Notes under the pieces: generated by a model
What the model was told of the DNA's origin: nothing
Database searches by the model: none
What the model saw: the letters and a program-made list of their open reading frames with translations, nothing else
Assembly (NCBI GenBank): GCA_021161645.1
Contig: JAGHAC010000036.1
Span: forward strand, 1 to 9,208
DNA: 9,208 nucleotides
Direction: 5' to 3'
Source of the DNA: a bacterium
GTDB taxonomy: Bacteria; Patescibacteriota; Minisyncoccia; Minisyncoccales; PEYH01
In this document: positions 5,505-9,208 of the stretch, piece by piece
Numbering within the stretch: the first letter of the stretch is position 1
Layout of the letters: each line of letters opens with the position of its first letter
Program-made: the position numbers and the translations under genes

Positions 5505-7265
5505 ATGAGCCAAACAAAAAGTTTAAATATTCTTGCTTATTCTCTCCTAATAATATGTTTTCTCTTGTCTTTTTTTAGTATGGTGGGCATTTCTCTTACA
5601 ATGGACGAATTAGCTCACATTCCTGCAGGCTTCTCCTATCTTTATGCTAAGGATTATCGTTTAAACCCGGAACATCCACCTCTGGCAAAAGATCTCGCCG
5701 CCCTGCCATTATTGTTCCTGCATTTAAATTTTCCAGATAATCATTCCTCATGGCAGACAGGAGTAAACAATCAGTGGTGGTTCGGAAATCAATTTATTTT
5801 TAAATCAGGCAACAATCCTGACCTGATAATGTTTTGGGCACGTATTCCTATGATCCTTTTAACAGTTCTTTTTTGTTGGTTTGTTTATTTTTGGGCTAAA
5901 AAACTTTTTGGGCCAAAGCTGGCACTTATTCCTCTAATTTTTGCTGTATTCTCTCCTACTATTCTGGCTCACGGACGGCTGGTTACCACAGATATTGCTG
6001 CTTCTTTTGGCTTTCTCTTCGCTACCTACTTCTGGATAAAATTTTTAAAATCGCCTACAAAAAAGAATATTTTTGTTGCCGGCATCACTTTGGGAATCTC
6101 TTTACTGCTAAAGTTTTCTTTGGTTTTACTTGTACCTATTTTGGGAATTATTACTATTACTTATGCCCTGCTTAAAAAAGAAAACAAAATAAGATGGCTA
6201 GTAAAATATATAATATGGGCAATTGTTGCCGGAATTATCGGTGTGGTATTAATTATCTGGCCTGTTTATGCTTTTCATATATGGAATTATCCTATTCAAA
6301 AACAAGTAAGCGACACCCAATCTATTCTTGCCTCCCATCAAAATGATTTCTTAAAAAAAATATGTATTTGGATGGCTGGAAATCCTTTGTTAAGACCCCT
6401 TGCTCATTATATGTTGGGAATTTTGATGGCAACTCAGCGAGTTACTTCAGGCAACACCGTTTATTTTTTGGGAACTGTTTCAGGCGGAGGAATTAAATCT
6501 TACTTTCCAATAGTATATTTATTAAAAGTTCCCTTAGGTTTTCATTTGCTTTTCCTTATCGCTCTCATCTGGATATTAATAAAGTCTCTTTCTCAATTTA
6601 ATCCCAAAAATTGCATTCAAAGAACAAAAAAGTGGACTAAAAATAACTTTGAGATATTTTCGTTAATTGTAATTATTGTTGTTTATTGGATAACCTCAAT
6701 TAGCGGCGATCTTAATATTGGGGTAAGGCATATTCTTCCGACATTTGCTCCTGTTTATTTGGTCCTCACTTTTATCATTAAAGGGCTGCTGGAAAGATCA
6801 AAAAGCAATAAAGAAAAGTTAGCTTTTGTCTCTATACTTTCGGTGATGATTGTCTGGTATGTTGGATCATCGCTAGCAGCATTTCCTCATTATCTTTCAT
6901 ACTTCAATGAACTGGCTGGCGGTCCCACGAACGGTTATAAATATGTTGTTGATTCAAACTATGATTGGGGGCAGGACTTAAAAAGGCTCCAGCAATTTGT
7001 TGAAGAAAATAATATTCAAAAAATTTATGTTGATTACTTTGGAGGTGATGATGTAGAATACCGACTTGGCAAGGCTTGGCAAAAATTTGATCCCAAAAAA
7101 GAAAAACCAAAGGGATGGTTAGCAATTTCTGCTACTTTCTTACAAGGGGGAATTGGAAAACCAATAAGGGGATTTAATCAACCAACAGGATATTACCGCT
7201 GGCTTCTGAATTACAAACCGGTGAGCAAAGCAGGAAATTCGATGTTTATTTATTACATTAAATAA
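5505..7265 (+). CDS. Multi-pass membrane glycosyltransferase, GT39-like, second of pair
   Basis: Integral membrane protein of 586 residues with GT-C features, distinct in sequence from its neighbour. After the first helix (about 9-30) comes an MDE motif (33-35) with candidate catalytic acids Asp34-Glu35, then RLNPEHPPLAKDLAALPLL (52-70), a pattern common in GT39-related proteins where the substrate loop follows the first span. HGRLVTTDIAASFGF (156-170) is a further conserved-looking loop and helix. Roughly ten more spans continue to about 460. The C-terminal soluble part includes FPHYLSYFNELAGGPTNGY (460-478) and DSNYDWGQDLKRL (483-495). The gene starts 9 bases after the preceding stop without an SD, and a strong terminator lies 25 bases after its stop. 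It probably uses a lipid-linked sugar donor; the acceptor is unknown. Confidence 0.82.
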   Translation: MSQTKSLNILAYSLLIICFLLSFFSMVGISLTMDELAHIPAGFSYLYAKDYRLNPEHPPLAKDLAALPLLFLHLNFPDNHSSWQTGVNNQWWFGNQFIFKSGNNPDLIMFWARIPMILLTVLFCWFVYFWAKKLFGPKLALIPLIFAVFSPTILAHGRLVTTDIAASFGFLFATYFWIKFLKSPTKKNIFVAGITLGISLLLKFSLVLLVPILGIITITYALLKKENKIRWLVKYIIWAIVAGIIGVVLIIWPVYAFHIWNYPIQKQVSDTQSILASHQNDFLKKICIWMAGNPLLRPLAHYMLGILMATQRVTSGNTVYFLGTVSGGGIKSYFPIVYLLKVPLGFHLLFLIALIWILIKSLSQFNPKNCIQRTKKWTKNNFEIFSLIVIIVVYWITSISGDLNIGVRHILPTFAPVYLVLTFIIKGLLERSKSNKEKLAFVSILSVMIVWYVGSSLAAFPHYLSYFNELAGGPTNGYKYVVDSNYDWGQDLKRLQQFVEENNIQKIYVDYFGGDDVEYRLGKAWQKFDPKKEKPKGWLAISATFLQGGIGKPIRGFNQPTGYYRWLLNYKPVSKAGNSMFIYYIK

Positions 7266-7289
7266 TAAGTTATTTTTGAATCAAAAATG

Positions 7290-7315
7290 AGCCGCTTAAA
7301 AGCGGCTTGTTTTTT
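7290..7315 (+). terminator. Intrinsic terminator between convergent operons
   Basis: A 7-bp stem AGCCGCT (7290-7296) with AGCGGCT (7301-7307) closes a 4-base loop and is followed by TGTTTTTT (7308-7315). On the minus strand the same stem is followed by CATTTTTG, a weaker T-run, so it may also stop transcripts from ftsQ, which ends at 7346. A perfect 14-base AT palindrome, AGAAAAATTTTTCT (7324-7337), lies between it and ftsQ. Confidence 0.88.
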
Positions 7316-7345
7316 CTGCTAGTAGAAAAATTTTTCTTGCTCTGT

Positions 7346-8134
7346 TTATTCTTTTAATTTATAAAAAATCTTATCAAACCTTAAATCAATATATTCTACC
7401 TGAGACAGGTTCTCTTTTTTTATCTTTCGATCAATTAGAATCTTCAAGCTCTTCAACTGTTTTGTTAAATCTTTTTCTAACGAAAATACAACTTTCCACC
7501 CCTTATCTGCCAATACCTCTACTTTAAAAGGATAAAACTCAATCACAGAAATCTTTTCTCCGGGATAAAACTTATCTTTAATAAGAAAAATGGTGTTTAT
7601 TTCTTTTTGGTTAAGCATTTTCTTTCTTAAAACACAATTTTTCGCCTCTTCTTTTTTAACAAGAAAAAGTTGAGAATTCTTCTCTTCTCTGAAAATTATT
7701 CCCTCTTTGTCTATTAAAAATGTTTTTTGACATCCTGAAAAATTAGCAATTGCCCTACGTTCTTTTATCTGAATTGTAAGCGTTTTTGGAAATTTTCTTT
7801 TAATAAAAACTTTTTCTACCTGAGGATATTCTGTCTGAAGAGATTCTCTAAGTTCTCTGGCGGAAACTAAAAAAATGCTTTGAGAAGAAAGAAAAACAAA
7901 CTTCCGAGGTATTTTCTTTCTACAAAAATTTAAAAGTTCGTTTTTATCAATGGTTTCGGTGCCTGTTATTTCTAAATATTTTATTTGAAACCAAGAACTA
8001 AAAAAAAGAGCCCAAAACAAAAAACCTACAGATAAAATAACTGCAAAACCTACCCAGAAACTCTTCCTTTTATAAAAAGATTTTTTCTTTTTTTTGAATT
8101 TAAGTTTCCTTGTTCTTTTCTTTTTTAAAAACAT
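7346..8134 (-). CDS. ftsQ: FtsQ-like cell-division protein with POTRA domain
   Basis: Bitopic membrane protein expected to link early and late divisome proteins at the septum. The 262 residues show a very basic cytoplasmic tail (1-26, about half Lys or Arg) and one transmembrane helix (about 27-45). A POTRA domain follows (about 50-128), from FQIKYLEITGTETIDKNELL to FPKTLTIQIKERRAIANF. The downstream beta domain (about 135-262) includes LIDKEGIIF (140-148) and ends in VEYIDLRFDKIFYK (246-259), matching the family's closing strand. Size and domain order are normal for FtsQ/DivIB. It starts 14 bases after the FemA/B-like gene, with no well-placed SD (AGAGGG lies about 20 bases away, inside the upstream gene). 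In many bacteria ftsQ sits with mur genes and ftsA/ftsZ; here the visible neighbour is a cross-bridge enzyme. Confidence 0.85.
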   Translation of the reverse strand: MFLKKKRTRKLKFKKKKKSFYKRKSFWVGFAVILSVGFLFWALFFSSWFQIKYLEITGTETIDKNELLNFCRKKIPRKFVFLSSQSIFLVSARELRESLQTEYPQVEKVFIKRKFPKTLTIQIKERRAIANFSGCQKTFLIDKEGIIFREEKNSQLFLVKKEEAKNCVLRKKMLNQKEINTIFLIKDKFYPGEKISVIEFYPFKVEVLADKGWKVVFSLEKDLTKQLKSLKILIDRKIKKENLSQVEYIDLRFDKIFYKLKE

Positions 8135-8148
8135 ATCATAAACTTGCT

Positions 8149-9208
8149 TTAATACCCTCTTTTTATTCTCCTCGTAGTTTCAACTATCCAGTTCAACCAA
8201 TATTTAGAGGATAAAACCAAATCTTTTGTTTTTACATATTCTTCTTTTCTCCCCCCAAAACCTTTCTTAAAAAGAGTAAGTCCCTTCCATGGATGGTTTG
8301 GTTTATCTTCTGGTGCAATACCCCAAAAACTATAAAAATCACACTCTCTTTGTTTTGCTTCTTTTATTGCCTCCCACTGAATCAAATAACTCACTGGTAT
8401 TTTTGAATACCTGCGCAAAGAAGCTCCGTGATGATAAAAGGCGCCATTTTGCCAATATACAAACACTGCGCCGGAAACTACTTCATTTTTATATTTTCCC
8501 AAAAGAATCAATATTTGATTATCTTTCCCAAATACTTCTAATTGTCTTTTGAGAAAATTAAAAGAGAAAGGCACAAAATGGTGCCGAGAAGCTGTTTCTT
8601 GATAAATCTTATAGAATTGAGCTAAATCTTCCAGCGATTGACTTTTTTTTATCTGAATCTCTGATTTTTTTTGAGCCTGACGAATAAGATATCTTGTTGT
8701 TTTTCTCATTCCATACAAAAGTTCTTCTTCTGTTTTATCTAAGTCTAAAACCCAGCTAACTTCTGGGTGAATATGAATTGGTGCATTTCTAAATCCAAGC
8801 TCTGCGAAAACTTTTTCATTCTCTTCACTCCTCTCCCAAATCGGACAAACCCTTATAAAACTTGCCCCTTCCTTCTTCGCAATTTCTTTTAATTTCTTTA
8901 AGATTAATTTGAGAATATGTAATTTTAAATTTTGCCCACCCGCCGGACGGGCAGGAATTGAAATTTTTAATTTTTCATTTTTAATTTTTAATTTTATATT
9001 TGGCCCATGTTCTACCATCAAAAAAGTTCCTCTTTTTGCTTTCACTTTAACAACCAAACAAGTTGCCAAAAGCTTTTCGCTTTCATATACTCCTAATCTC
9101 CAAATTTTCTGCCCCATCAATTTTGAAAACTCTCCCCAATTCCAAGATTGAAGAAAAGTTTTTGGATAGCAATCTTTTAAGAAGCCTTCCCATAAATTTT
9201 TGTCTGTA
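8149..9208 (-). CDS. FemA/B-type peptidoglycan bridge aminoacyltransferase, 5' end outside window
   Basis: Probable aminoacyl-tRNA-dependent enzyme that adds amino acids to the lipid II stem peptide to build the cross-bridge; it acts at the cytoplasmic membrane face. The frame stays open to the right edge, and the last 29 codons before a TTG at 9120 read FLQSWNWGEF and similar, the usual FemA/B N-terminus, so the true start lies beyond 9208. About 352 residues are visible. Numbering from the TTG, a first GNAT-like domain covers about 5-125 and a second about 135-300. The second ends in the family signature WGIAPEDKPNHPWKGL followed by TLFKKGFGG (266-290). An 87-base repeat insert (8914-9000) interrupts the first domain in frame after the EHGP motif (37-40). 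The gene is 14 bases upstream of ftsQ and is probably co-transcribed with it. The specific bridge amino acid is unknown. Confidence 0.9.
   Translation of the reverse strand, partial: TDKNLWEGFLKDCYPKTFLQSWNWGEFSKLMGQKIWRLGVYESEKLLATCLVVKVKAKRGTFLMVEHGPNIKLKIKNEKLKISIPARPAGGQNLKLHILKLILKKLKEIAKKEGASFIRVCPIWERSEENEKVFAELGFRNAPIHIHPEVSWVLDLDKTEEELLYGMRKTTRYLIRQAQKKSEIQIKKSQSLEDLAQFYKIYQETASRHHFVPFSFNFLKRQLEVFGKDNQILILLGKYKNEVVSGAVFVYWQNGAFYHHGASLRRYSKIPVSYLIQWEAIKEAKQRECDFYSFWGIAPEDKPNHPWKGLTLFKKGFGGRKEEYVKTKDLVLSSKYWLNWIVETTRRIKRGY
8914..9000 (-). repeat. In-frame palindromic repeat insert within the FemA/B gene
   Basis: On the coding strand an A/T array of AAAATT-like units (about 8961-9000) is followed by a GC-rich imperfect palindrome. 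Its core CCCGTCCGGCGGG lies at 8951-8939, with flanks CCTG and TGGGC spanning 8955-8934. A second AATTTAAAATT stretch follows at about 8930-8920. It encodes about 29 residues, roughly NIKLKIKNEKLKIS, then IPARPAGGQN, then LKLHI, placed between the conserved EHGP motif and the helix LILKKLKEIAKKEG. The composition is unlike the rest of the gene, and FemA/B proteins usually have only a short loop here. Boundaries are approximate. It looks like a small dispersed element that inserted without breaking the frame. Confidence 0.65.

Noticed and set aside
6904..7125. Minus-strand open frame within the second glycosyltransferase
   Set aside because: It lies fully inside a conserved C-terminal region of the membrane protein and shows no family signature.
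8289..8552. Plus-strand open frames opposite the FemA/B-like gene (8289-8552 and 8909-9151)
   Set aside because: Both are antisense to a convincing coding frame; the second is produced by the repeat insert.
9118..9120. TTG as the start codon of the FemA/B-like gene
   Set aside because: The frame continues open to the window edge, and the added residues include FLQSWNWGEF, typical of the family N-terminus. The gene is therefore partial at the right edge.
81..9208. Alternative genetic code with TGA read as glycine, as in some candidate phyla
   Set aside because: All eight genes are uninterrupted under the standard code with ordinary GGN glycines. The absence of TGA stops in eight genes is too small a sample to argue otherwise.
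1..9208. tRNA, rRNA, CRISPR array or transposase gene
   Set aside because: I saw no cloverleaf, rRNA-like block, regularly spaced direct repeats or transposase motif on either strand.

Overview
The window is AT-rich bacterial chromosome carrying eight protein genes, the last one cut by the right edge. Genes are tightly packed, most lack a clear Shine-Dalgarno (SD) sequence, and every visible stop codon is TAA or TAG. A short HrcA, FemA/B-type and FtsQ proteins with Lys-rich ends, and GC-rich palindromic inserts flanked by A/T arrays together suggest a member of the Candidate Phyla Radiation (Patescibacteria). That placement is an inference from style and gene content; the class cannot be resolved here. 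The standard genetic code fits, since no gene needs an internal TGA.

Layout. Bases 1-80 are a GC-rich stretch (40 of the first 60 bases are G or C) with repeated GAGCGAG units. A heat-shock operon follows on the minus strand from 3811 to 81, in the order hrcA, grpE, hsp20, dnaK. It is preceded by a good promoter (TTGACT-N16-TATAAT) overlapping a slightly degenerate CIRCE operator (3839-3865), the DNA site bound by HrcA. Between hsp20 and dnaK lies a 123-base spacer with two strong inverted repeats. The only strong SD in the window sits inside the second one.

Divergent from this operon, on the plus strand (3933-7265), are two multi-pass membrane glycosyltransferases of the GT39/PMT (GT-C) type, 9 bases apart. 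They end at a clear intrinsic terminator (7290-7315) that is probably shared with the convergent minus-strand pair. That pair is a FemA/B-like peptidoglycan bridge aminoacyltransferase (8149 to beyond 9208) followed by an FtsQ-like division protein (7346-8134).

How it works together. HrcA represses its own operon, and GrpE, Hsp20 and DnaK form the holding and refolding chaperone system. DnaJ is not seen; it may lie beyond the left edge. The other four genes concern the cell envelope: lipid-linked sugar transfer, peptidoglycan cross-bridge synthesis and septum assembly. The two most interesting signals are the dnaK leader, where one 8-10 base segment has two possible pairing partners and the SD is stem-bound, and an in-frame repeat insertion of about 87 bases inside the FemA/B gene.
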